In this document: positions 6,642-13,065 of the stretch, piece by piece
Position numbering within the stretch: the stretch's first letter is position 1
How the letters are laid out: each line of letters starts with the position of its first letter
Assembly: GCA_947447315.1 (NCBI GenBank)
Contig: CANFJD010000026.1
Coordinates: 1 to 17,193 of the forward strand
From: Fimbriimonadaceae bacterium
GTDB taxonomy: Bacteria > Armatimonadota > Fimbriimonadia > Fimbriimonadales > Fimbriimonadaceae
Direction of reading: 5' to 3'
Length of the DNA: 17,193 nt
Made by a program: the position numbers and the translations under genes
Notes under the pieces: model-generated
What the model was told of the DNA's origin: nothing
The model's input: the letters and a program-made list of their open reading frames with translations, nothing else
Databases searched by the model: none

Positions 6642-7808
6642 TCAGCCTTCGATGTATTTGCTGATGTTCTCCGCTGCGTCCCGAATTGCGTTCAAAAAGT
6701 CCGCCGCTCCCACGCCATTGATCACCCGGTGATCAAATGTCAGTCCCAAATTACAGCACCGCTGAAATTGAAGCTCCTTAGTTCCCTGCGCCAGGCCATT
6801 ATAAACCTCTCCGATAAACAGTGTGCCAACCATCGGAGCCACAACTACTGGAACCGCATCACGAAGCCGGTGCCCCTGCATATTGGTCAGCGAAAACGCC
6901 ACTTGCTCGTTAATCTGATCAGCCCCATTTCTCGCCGTCTGAATTCGCTCTCGGAGTGCCGCCGCAAACTCGGGCCAGGTCATCAACTCCGCCTTTTCCA
7001 CCACCGCCATCGTAAGACCGTCTCCGGGCAGCGCCACCGCTACGGCCAGGTTCACGTGATCATAAGTCCGTAAAATCGAATCACCGACCAGAGTCGTCCG
7101 GAACGCAGGAAACTGCTTCATTACCAAACTCACGGCGTAGGCAAAAATTGTAAATATGGATGGCTGAAAGTCTCCGCGACGCGCTTTGATTTCTGCCCGC
7201 AGCGCCTCGATCGGTTCCCAGTTTGCCGTCACCGACATCGTTCCGGGCACGACCAACTGATTGCTCCGAACCAACCGCGAAGCGATAATCCGTTGCCGAC
7301 CGACCAAAGGAGTCTCGGTGTAGGGCTTGGAGGCGTTCGTCTTATCGGCAGCCGCCAAGAAAGCGTCGATATCGGCAGGCATCATCTTCGAGCCAGCGAA
7401 AGAAATTCCCGCGAACTGGTCGTCTGACAACCCCATTTCCCGAGCGTACGCACGAGTCCGTGGCGGAATTCCCGTAACCCGGCTCGCGGCCGACGACTCC
7501 GCAGCGACCACAGTTTCTTCCGCCATCGGTGACAGAGTCGAGGCGTGGATAGAAGATTCCACTGCGTCGTCTGATTCCACAACGGCAACTTCGGCATTGA
7601 TCGCCAAGACGTCGTCCGCCGCCGCCAACCACTTCACCAGTCGTCCCGAGCATGGAGATTCCACATCCATCACCGCTTTATCCGTTTCCATCTGATAAAT
7701 CGGCTCGTCCCGAGTGATCATGTCCCCCGGTTGCTTGAGCAGCGAGACCACTCGGGCCTCCTGCAATCCTTCGCCAATTTGCGGAATTCGGAGTGAGACT
7801 AGTGCCAT
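6642..7808 (-). CDS. 2-oxo acid dehydrogenase E2 component (dihydrolipoamide acyltransferase)
   Basis: A 388-residue E2 core protein of a pyruvate- or branched-chain-type dehydrogenase complex. The lipoyl domain covers about 1-78, with lipoyl Lys44 in METDKAVMDVES. An Ala/Ser/Glu-rich linker runs to about 112. The peripheral subunit-binding domain is about 114-151 (IPPRTRAYAREMGL then ADIDAFL). The CAT-like catalytic domain is about 165-388. The active-site His360 is in the motif DHRVINGVGAADF. The usual Asp of HRxxDG is Asn364, a change worth noting. No E1 or E3 gene is nearby. The reading frame is open further upstream to 7943, but the lipoyl domain begins at ATG 7808, so that start is chosen. 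A TACAAT at 7851-7846 on the minus strand could be its -10 box, with no convincing -35. It is the first gene of a four-gene operon. Confidence 0.92.
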   Translation of the reverse strand: MALVSLRIPQIGEGLQEARVVSLLKQPGDMITRDEPIYQMETDKAVMDVESPCSGRLVKWLAAADDVLAINAEVAVVESDDAVESSIHASTLSPMAEETVVAAESSAASRVTGIPPRTRAYAREMGLSDDQFAGISFAGSKMMPADIDAFLAAADKTNASKPYTETPLVGRQRIIASRLVRSNQLVVPGTMSVTANWEPIEALRAEIKARRGDFQPSIFTIFAYAVSLVMKQFPAFRTTLVGDSILRTYDHVNLAVAVALPGDGLTMAVVEKAELMTWPEFAAALRERIQTARNGADQINEQVAFSLTNMQGHRLRDAVPVVVAPMVGTLFIGEVYNGLAQGTKELQFQRCCNLGLTFDHRVINGVGAADFLNAIRDAAENISKYIEG

Positions 7809-7963
7809 TTTCGTTTCGATGCGCCTTCGCGTCGCGTGGACATTTATTGTAGCCATTCGCCCAGCAAACGTCCGGGCTATCGTCGTCGGAGGTATTATAT
7901 TGCGCTGTATCGCCGATGCTTCCCTCTCGTGCGATGCGACCAATCCAACCCTGAGATTTAGCT
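7809..7963. promoter_or_regulatory. Divergent intergenic region between the E2 operon and rplK
   Basis: These 155 bases must hold both promoters. On the plus strand TATTAT/TATATT at 7893-7901 is the best -10 candidate for rplK, and on the minus strand TACAAT (7851-7846) the best for the E2 operon. Neither has a recognisable -35 box at 16-18 bases. I see no hairpin, riboswitch or L1-binding-like structure. Confidence 0.35.
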
Positions 7964-8389
7964 ATGGCAAAGAAAATTACCCACAACATCAAGTTGAACA
8001 TTCCCGCGGGCAAGGGAACCCCGGCTCCTCCCGTTGGTCCGGCTCTTGGTCAAGCGGGCATCAACATGATGGAATTTCTGAAGAAATTCAACGAGCAGAC
8101 CGCCCCGCAGATGGGCTTCGTCATGCCGGTAGAGATCACCGTTTTCGAGGATCGTTCTTACACTTTCAAAATTAAGCAGCCGCTCACCACGGATCTTATC
8201 AAGCGAGCCGCCGGTATCACCACGGGCGCCGCGAACCCAAAGACCACGGTTGCCGGCACCCTTACTTCCGACAAGCTTCGCGAAGTTGCGAAGCTGAAAA
8301 TGGCGGACTTGAATACTGATGACGAAGAAATGGCTATGCGCATCGTTGCCGGAGCGGCACGATCCATGGGCGTTCGCGTTCAAGACTAA
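7964..8389 (+). CDS. rplK: 50S ribosomal protein L11
   Basis: L11 forms the stalk base of the large ribosomal subunit, binds the GTPase-associated centre of 23S rRNA and is needed for RelA activation. The 141-residue protein is full length. The N-terminal domain starts KKITHNIKLNIPAGKGTPAPPVGPALG, shown here only in part as IPAGKGTPAPPVGPALGQAG. The C-terminal rRNA-binding domain includes IKRAAGI and ends IVAGAARSMGV. It looks fully functional. Unusually it is not followed by rplA, rplJ or rplL, nor preceded by nusG or secE; the next gene encodes a secreted protein and the upstream neighbour is divergent. Only a weak GAG lies 9 bases before the ATG. Confidence 0.97.
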   Translation: MAKKITHNIKLNIPAGKGTPAPPVGPALGQAGINMMEFLKKFNEQTAPQMGFVMPVEITVFEDRSYTFKIKQPLTTDLIKRAAGITTGAANPKTTVAGTLTSDKLREVAKLKMADLNTDDEEMAMRIVAGAARSMGVRVQD

Positions 8390-8396
8390 GGAATCG

Positions 8397-8412
8397 GCCG
8401 AATTACTTCGGC
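8397..8412 (+). terminator. Small hairpin after rplK, weak terminator candidate
   Basis: GCCGAA and TTCGGC form a 6-bp stem with a TTAC loop, 8 bases after the rplK stop. AATTG follows rather than a T-run. It may trim or partly terminate the rplK transcript. Confidence 0.3.
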
Positions 8413-8462
8413 AATTGACCCAAAAGTCACGGCTGAACTCGCGATGGGGCGGAGAACGTCGT

Positions 8463-8483
8463 AGAATCAATTCGGTTGATTCT
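8463..8483 (+). promoter_or_regulatory. Perfect 8-bp hairpin just upstream of the start codon at 8491
   Basis: AGAATCAA (8463-8470) pairs with TTGATTCT (8476-8483) across TTCGG. GAATCAAT recurs directly at 8485-8492 and runs into the ATG. The structure occupies the place where a Shine-Dalgarno sequence would lie and none is visible, so it may affect translation or be a protein-binding palindrome. Confidence 0.35.
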
Positions 8484-8490
8484 CGAATCA

Positions 8491-9087
8491 ATGAAAACTA
8501 TCGCCAGCATTTCCTTGTTCGCCCTAGCACTCGGAGCTCTCGCCCAATCGGCATCAGCTCAGAGTGCTAGCTCGGCGTCAAATGGCTCCGCTTCGGAATC
8601 CGGAGCGCAAGCCGCGGCTGACGTTATCCGCTCGGTCGCCGGTACGGATTTTTCATTCCTTGCTGCGGGCCTGCTGAAATCCACGTATAACCGAGACGAT
8701 CTGTGCTCAATTCTTGAGTTTCCGACCGATGAAATTGTTGTCGTCAACCTCACCGGTGCCGAGATTAGGAACGCTTTGGAACGATCAATCCAGCTCTACC
8801 CGCAGTCAAACACCAGCTTTCTCCAAGTGTCCGGGATGGACATCACATTCAAGAAGAACGCGCTTCCTAATGAAAGGATTGTGAGCGTCACTACCCCATC
8901 GGGTCCCCTGACCGATACCAAGACGTACACCGTGGCGATGCCCGGTAATCTTGGTCGTGGCGGTTTAGGATATTTCAAAATATGGCACAAGGGCAAAATC
9001 AGCAAGTCGCTGGGAACAACGCTAGAACAGGCACTCAAGGGCAAAAAATCCGCCGAATCATTACCACGCTGGTCGGCTGCGGGTTAA
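8491..9087 (+). CDS. Secreted protein with orphan 5'-nucleotidase C-terminal domain
   Basis: A 198-residue protein with a clear signal peptide (Lys2, hydrophobic ISLFALALGALA, cleavage near ASA-Q at 23-24) and a Ser/Ala-rich linker to about 40. The remainder matches the C-terminal substrate-specificity domain of UshA-type 5'-nucleotidases: DLCSILEFPTDEIVVVNLTG, then SFLQVSGMDITF, then KTYTVAMPGNLGRGGLGYF. The N-terminal metallophosphoesterase domain is entirely absent, so catalysis of phosphate release is not expected. It may bind a nucleotide or sugar ligand, or pair with a separate phosphoesterase. ATG 8491 is preferred over the in-frame ATG 8476 because it gives a normal signal peptide. 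The 3' end overlaps the following gene's long reading frame by 106 bases. Confidence 0.82.
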   Translation: MKTIASISLFALALGALAQSASAQSASSASNGSASESGAQAAADVIRSVAGTDFSFLAAGLLKSTYNRDDLCSILEFPTDEIVVVNLTGAEIRNALERSIQLYPQSNTSFLQVSGMDITFKKNALPNERIVSVTTPSGPLTDTKTYTVAMPGNLGRGGLGYFKIWHKGKISKSLGTTLEQALKGKKSAESLPRWSAAG

Positions 9088-10019
9088 CCCTCGCCTACGC
9101 GGCCAAGCCCGTAACTGCGCTCCATTCCGTGTCGCCACTTCAAACGCAATCGATCTCTGCGCCGGTTTCCTTCGACTCGGCGAAAGCCTGGGACTTGTTG
9201 AAGCGCCAGTGTGATTTCGGACCGCGTCCGCCCGGAAATGATGCTCACATTAAGTGCCGCGATTTGATTCTCCGGGAGGTGAACAAGTACTGCGACAATG
9301 GTCGCCTTCAGACTTTCTCGCATACATGGTCTTCGGATGGAAAACCATACGATATGTGGAATGTAGTGGGAGAACAAAATTGGAAGGACGCTAAAGTACG
9401 CGTTGTTCTCATGGCTCACTGGGATACACGCCCGACCGCTGATCAGGAAGTTCTTGCGTCTAACCAGTTGAAGCCTATCCTTGGTGCCAACGACGGTGCC
9501 AGTGGCGTGGCGGTGCTTCTCGAACTCATGCGTGTCATGAAGGAAAAGAAGCTGAATGTGGGGATTCAGTACGTACTGGTAGACGGAGAAGACCTTGGCC
9601 CCGGCCTCGACGAGATGTTTCTGGGGGCCAAGCACTACGTTAAAAACCTCAGCGACCCGAAACCGCAGTACGGAATTTTGCTTGACATGATTGGGGATAA
9701 GGATTTGGAAGTCCCAATCGAAAGCTATAGTTATTTCTCGGCGCGAGACGTAGCCCTATCGCTCTATCGTCATGCTGCCGCCATTGGACTAAAGTCGACT
9801 TTTCCGAATGTCGTCGGTCAGGCGATCCAGGACGATCACCTCTCGCTCATCAACGCCGGTATTCCAACGGTAGATCTCATTGACTTCGACTACGAGCCGT
9901 GGCACACGCTTCGTGACACGCCCGACAAGTGCAGTCCCGAGTCCCTCGGCAAGGTGGGCAAACTGCTCGAGAGCTTCCTTTCCCAGCCAGAACCGTTCGT
10001 GCCGTCACAAAAGAAATAA
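8982..10019 (+). CDS. M28-family protein, glutaminyl-peptide cyclotransferase-like
   Basis: Up to 345 residues of the zinc-dependent M28 fold, closest by motif to glutaminyl cyclases, which turn N-terminal Gln into pyroglutamate. Motifs in order: LMAHWDTRP (His146, Asp148), ILGANDGASGVAVLLEL (Asp171 as metal ligand), VDGEDLG (Glu203 and Asp204), LLDMIGD (Asp235), DDHLSLINAGIP, and the QC-like WHTLRDTPDKCS (His309). An export signal lies at about 22-46 (KIRRIITTLVGCGLTLAYA then TALHS), so it acts outside the cytoplasm. The ATG at 8982 makes an unusually long hydrophilic n-region and overlaps the previous gene by 106 bases. No ATG, GTG or TTG lies between it and the signal sequence, so either the long n-region is real or a rare start near 9046 is used. 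An aminopeptidase of the same family is an alternative. Confidence 0.88.
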   Translation: MAQGQNQQVAGNNARTGTQGQKIRRIITTLVGCGLTLAYAAKPVTALHSVSPLQTQSISAPVSFDSAKAWDLLKRQCDFGPRPPGNDAHIKCRDLILREVNKYCDNGRLQTFSHTWSSDGKPYDMWNVVGEQNWKDAKVRVVLMAHWDTRPTADQEVLASNQLKPILGANDGASGVAVLLELMRVMKEKKLNVGIQYVLVDGEDLGPGLDEMFLGAKHYVKNLSDPKPQYGILLDMIGDKDLEVPIESYSYFSARDVALSLYRHAAAIGLKSTFPNVVGQAIQDDHLSLINAGIPTVDLIDFDYEPWHTLRDTPDKCSPESLGKVGKLLESFLSQPEPFVPSQKK

Positions 10020-10033
10020 CCTGGTTACTCCGC

Positions 10034-10228
10034 ATGCAAACTACCACCGGCGCATCCAACCAAGGTTTTCTTGACCTCCACAACCAAACGGGAATGGTTG
10101 CCGTAGTGGTCGGATTCGTCATTGTGTTCCTTTTCATTGCGGTTGGAGCAGCGTTCGCCAAAGCCGCCGCCCGCCACGAGAAGGCCGAAAGAGACGAGTT
10201 GCGTCGCGCCCGAAAATCCAGCGAGTAG
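10034..10228 (+). CDS. Small single-pass membrane protein, function unknown
   Basis: A 64-residue protein with a polar N-terminus, one strong membrane segment at about 21-43 (GMVAVVVGFVIVFLFIAVGA) and a basic/acidic helical tail (RHEKAERDELRRARK) that should lie in the cytoplasm by the positive-inside rule. It starts 14 bases after the QC-like stop and ends 4 bases before the deacetylase start, so it sits in the same transcript. I recognise no family. The tight spacing and coherent membrane-protein layout support a real gene, possibly a small anchor or partner for the neighbouring envelope enzymes. Confidence 0.65.
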   Translation: MQTTTGASNQGFLDLHNQTGMVAVVVGFVIVFLFIAVGAAFAKAAARHEKAERDELRRARKSSE

Positions 10229-10232
10229 AACG

Positions 10233-10913
10233 GTGGGCGCTCCAATCCTGATGTACCACAAGGTAGCCGCAGCGGGACCAGGCGCCAAAATCCGATCCCA
10301 TTACGTTCACCCCAGCGCATTCAGACGCCAAATTCGATTACTCAAATCACTGGGTTATCAGTCGGTGAGTCCTGCTGACGCGTGCCAAAAGACGGCCCGG
10401 GATATCGCCATCACGTTTGATGATGGCTACGCCAACTTCCAGGCTTACGCTCTGCCCTGCCTACTCGAAAGTGGATTCGGAGCAACCGTATTCGCAGTTA
10501 CCGGTCTGCTTGGAGGAACCGACGAATGGGATGGTGGGCAAGAACCTCTGATGACACGCGACCAGCTGGTGGATTGTGGTCGCCAGGGAATAGAGATTGG
10601 AAGCCATACCGTCAACCATGCCGACCTTACCGCCGTACCACCTGAAATTGCGCGCCGCGAACTCCAGGAATCGCGAGATTTCCTTATCGAATGTGGATTC
10701 TCGAACCCCGGTTTTTGTTACCCGTACGGACGGCAAGACGACTCCATTCGCGAAGTCGTTCGCGAAGTGGGCTATCCGTACGCCTGCGGCACTCGGCGAG
10801 GCGCGAACGACTCTACGACCAATATGTTCGATCTTCACCGCGTGAATATTCGGTCGGACACTTCGTTGCCGGTATTCTTGTTTAAGCTGTTAAGAGCACG
10901 CCGTGGGCGTTAA
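10233..10913 (+). CDS. Polysaccharide deacetylase, NodB/CE4 type
   Basis: A 226-residue CE4 metal-dependent deacetylase acting on N-acetylated glycans. Motif 1 is ITFDDGY with catalytic-base Asp63 and metal-binding Asp64. Motif 2 is SHTVNH with His125 and His129 as metal ligands. Motif 3 is CYPYGR at about 162-167. The N-terminus ILMYHKV is typical of the PgaB/IcaB-like subgroup. No signal peptide is visible, so it is either cytoplasmic or exported with help from a membrane partner such as the small protein just upstream. The GTG at 10233 is chosen because it starts right before the conserved first strand and lies 4 bases after the previous stop; the longer frame upstream overlaps the small membrane gene. 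It is followed 8 bases later by a glycosyltransferase, which suggests joint work on a surface polysaccharide. Confidence 0.9.
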   Translation: MGAPILMYHKVAAAGPGAKIRSHYVHPSAFRRQIRLLKSLGYQSVSPADACQKTARDIAITFDDGYANFQAYALPCLLESGFGATVFAVTGLLGGTDEWDGGQEPLMTRDQLVDCGRQGIEIGSHTVNHADLTAVPPEIARRELQESRDFLIECGFSNPGFCYPYGRQDDSIREVVREVGYPYACGTRRGANDSTTNMFDLHRVNIRSDTSLPVFLFKLLRARRGR

Positions 10914-10921
10914 CAAAATCA

Positions 10922-12079
10922 ATGGCGGCTAGCCCCTTACGCATTCTCCAAATTTGCAGCGCTCGTGAAGTGATCTACGGTGCGGCCCTTAGCCTTCGCA
11001 CTCTTGCTCTTGCCCAGCGAACCGCTGGCCACCACGTAGAGTTCCTTGGATTCCAAGGCAAACCATTCGTTAGTCAGATGCGCGATCTCGGATTTCCGGT
11101 CGCTGAAGTAAAGGTTAGATCCAAAGTAGACCCTTTCGCCATCACAAGAATGGCAAAGGTTATTCGTGAACGCCGGATCGATGTCGTTCACACTCACCTT
11201 TCTACAAGTAGCGTTAATGGCACCCTCGCCGCACGCCTAGCCAAGGTGCCTTCGGTAGCTACCGTCCATGGGATGAGTAGCAAAATGTCGTTCCTGACCG
11301 CGACGCGATTGATCGCCGTTTCCCATCAGGTGAAGAGCCATCTGATGCAACAAGGAATGCCTGCCAGCCGTATTGACGTGGTCTATAACGGTCTCGATAC
11401 CGGAGACATCCAGACAAACACGGACGAAGTGCGCACTCGGTTGGGACTACTCGACGTCGGCCCGATTCTTGGTACTGTATCCCGCGTAACACCGCTCAAA
11501 GGGATCGACTCGGCGATCCGCACTGTTGCTCATTTACGGCCCGAATTCCCAAATCTGCGATACCTGATTGTAGGAGATGGAGACGCCCAGGAGTCATGTC
11601 AGACCCTGGCGGCGGAACTAGGCGTGGCAGAGAACGTCATTTTCTACGGCTACCAAAAAGACGTTTTCTCGTACCTTTCCGCGATGGATTTGTTCCTATT
11701 TCCCAGCCGAAAGGAGGCAATGGGAATCGCTCTGGTGGAGGCAATGGCCGCTGGTTTACCTACCGTCGCTACTCGCGTTGGCGGAATTCCTGAAGTAATC
11801 ACCCCGAGCGTCGGCCTTTTACGGGCCAATGATGATGACGAGGGTCTAGCCGAAGCTTGTCGTACCCTGCTACGTGACCTTCCCACGCGACTTGAAATGG
11901 GCGTTCAGGCCCGCTACCGGGCGCGCACCGTGTTTGGCGTAGACGCCATGGTCAATGCGACGGATGCCGTTTACCGCAGAGCGATGGGGATGCAAGCCGA
12001 GCCGGGTGATCCCGAAACGACGGCAAGCTCTCAATCTCTTCGAAGTGCGAATCAGCCAGCGAACCAAGACTCCCCGTAG
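10922..12079 (+). CDS. GT4-family glycosyltransferase, capsule/exopolysaccharide type
   Basis: A 385-residue GT-B glycosyltransferase. The N-terminal domain has ILQICSAREVIYGAALSL and VVHTHLSTSSVNG. The C-terminal donor domain has GTVSRVTPLKGID, VGDGDAQ and the E-x7-E motif in KEAMGIALVEAM (Glu265, Glu273), then AAGLPTVATRVGGIPEV. This is the pattern of sugar transferases that build exopolysaccharide, capsule or lipopolysaccharide cores. The last 30 residues are rich in Ser, Gln, Asn and Pro and are likely disordered. It follows the deacetylase by 8 bases and closes the plus-strand run that begins after rplK. It converges on pspA with only 41 bases between stops. Donor sugar and acceptor cannot be told. 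Confidence 0.92.
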   Translation: MAASPLRILQICSAREVIYGAALSLRTLALAQRTAGHHVEFLGFQGKPFVSQMRDLGFPVAEVKVRSKVDPFAITRMAKVIRERRIDVVHTHLSTSSVNGTLAARLAKVPSVATVHGMSSKMSFLTATRLIAVSHQVKSHLMQQGMPASRIDVVYNGLDTGDIQTNTDEVRTRLGLLDVGPILGTVSRVTPLKGIDSAIRTVAHLRPEFPNLRYLIVGDGDAQESCQTLAAELGVAENVIFYGYQKDVFSYLSAMDLFLFPSRKEAMGIALVEAMAAGLPTVATRVGGIPEVITPSVGLLRANDDDEGLAEACRTLLRDLPTRLEMGVQARYRARTVFGVDAMVNATDAVYRRAMGMQAEPGDPETTASSQSLRSANQPANQDSP

Positions 12080-12120
12080 GGAATCCCAAGTCGTCGTCTC
12101 CTGCAATCAAGTTCCCGAAA

Positions 12121-12921
12121 TCAGGAGCTCTTAAGTCGGGCTTCCAATTCGGCCAGCTGACGCTCGGCCTCGCTTTGCGCAACTGCTTCTTCCTGCGCCA
12201 CCCCGGGATCGTTGGATGCGACTACCTGTACCGTAGCTGGCTCGGCCGAAACCGGTGCCGCGCGCAAACCAAGACGCTGTTCCAACTTCTCCAGCTCCGA
12301 TTCGGCTTCCATATCTCGAACTTGGTCTTCCATCTGGAAGACTTTGCCCTGCAATGACGTGGCCTGCATCTCTTGGCGTGCCGCCGCCTCGCTCTGGGCA
12401 TCCCGAATCCGTTCCTGCGCCGCTCCAAAGCCCTCGTACGAGTTCTCGAACGTCAAACCGTCCAGCGCCTTCGCAATCGAGTTCTGAATCTGCGCCTGCT
12501 TCCACTGGGCCTTCATCGCCAAGGCTTCAGCCGTCTTCTTGCGGACCTCTTCCTCTTGGCGCTTTATGGCTACCTTCACTTGCTCCACGGTCGCCACCGC
12601 CGAGTCGTAGCTCGCCTGCAACGTCGCGATGGTCGCGTCGTTGTTCATCTTCTCGCGCATGAAGTTCGTGGCCAAATCGCGATTACCGGTCTTCAAAGCC
12701 ATCGCCGCCTGGCTCTCCAGCTTCTGCGATTCCTTCTTGCGCTCCTCGAGCATTCCGGCAAGTCGATTCTTCTGCGTGATAGCCTGGACGGCCTTTTCCC
12801 GGTTAGCCACAAGCGCTCCCGACATATCACGCTTCGCCTGATCCAGCATTACTTCCGGATCTTCCAGCTTGTCCATCGTTTTGTTAAACAAGCCCTTCAG
12901 CCAATTGAAAAATCGATTCAT
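12121..12921 (-). CDS. pspA: PspA/IM30 family membrane-stress protein
   Basis: A 266-residue ESCRT-III-like coiled-coil protein that binds stressed inner membrane. The amphipathic N-terminal helix is MNRFFNWLKGLFNKTMDKLE, followed by the family signature DPEVMLDQAKRDM. A long coiled coil runs to about 215 (many E/K/Q heptads, including KTAEALAMKAQWKQAQ). It is longer than typical PspA (about 220): a 45-residue Ala/Val/Glu-rich linker ends in a short extra helix, AERQLAELEARLKS, as in Vipp1 and some actinobacterial forms. The reading frame is open to 13002, but ATG 12921 gives the conserved N-terminus. A perfect TATAAT at 12999-12994 on the minus strand fits a promoter. It is divergent from the proteasome alpha gene. 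No pspF, pspB or pspC partner is visible. Confidence 0.93.
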   Translation of the reverse strand: MNRFFNWLKGLFNKTMDKLEDPEVMLDQAKRDMSGALVANREKAVQAITQKNRLAGMLEERKKESQKLESQAAMALKTGNRDLATNFMREKMNNDATIATLQASYDSAVATVEQVKVAIKRQEEEVRKKTAEALAMKAQWKQAQIQNSIAKALDGLTFENSYEGFGAAQERIRDAQSEAAARQEMQATSLQGKVFQMEDQVRDMEAESELEKLEQRLGLRAAPVSAEPATVQVVASNDPGVAQEEAVAQSEAERQLAELEARLKSS

Positions 12922-12993
12922 TGATGTTTGCCCGCATCCATACGCTACCTTCAACCCACTGGCGGTAACCGAAAGCGACCGTATGACCAGAGA

Positions 12994-12999
12994 ATTATA
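12994..12999 (-). promoter_or_regulatory. Perfect -10 box for pspA
   Basis: TATAAT on the minus strand, 72 bases from the pspA start. Possible -35 boxes are TTGGGT at 19 bases or TTGGAT at 14, neither ideal, so an activator or an alternative spacing may be involved. The rest of this 144-base divergent region shows no obvious palindrome. Confidence 0.4.
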
Positions 13000-13065
13000 C
13001 ATTCCACTCCGAAATCCAACCCAAAGTTAAGGACTTTAAGCACCAGCGAAACGTAGACTAACCAC

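Noticed and set aside
8491..10019. Frameshift joining the 5'-nucleotidase domain protein and the QC-like protein
   Set aside because: Each has its own signal sequence and complete domain ends, so they are two proteins rather than one broken gene.
12922..13002. N-terminal extension of PspA to 13002
   Set aside because: PspA proteins begin with the amphipathic helix at MNRFFNWL; the extension would also start inside or before the TATAAT promoter box.
13053..13058. GTAGAC shortly before the proteasome alpha start as a LexA site
   Set aside because: Only six bases are shared with the lexA promoter repeats and the palindromic core is absent; chance is likely.
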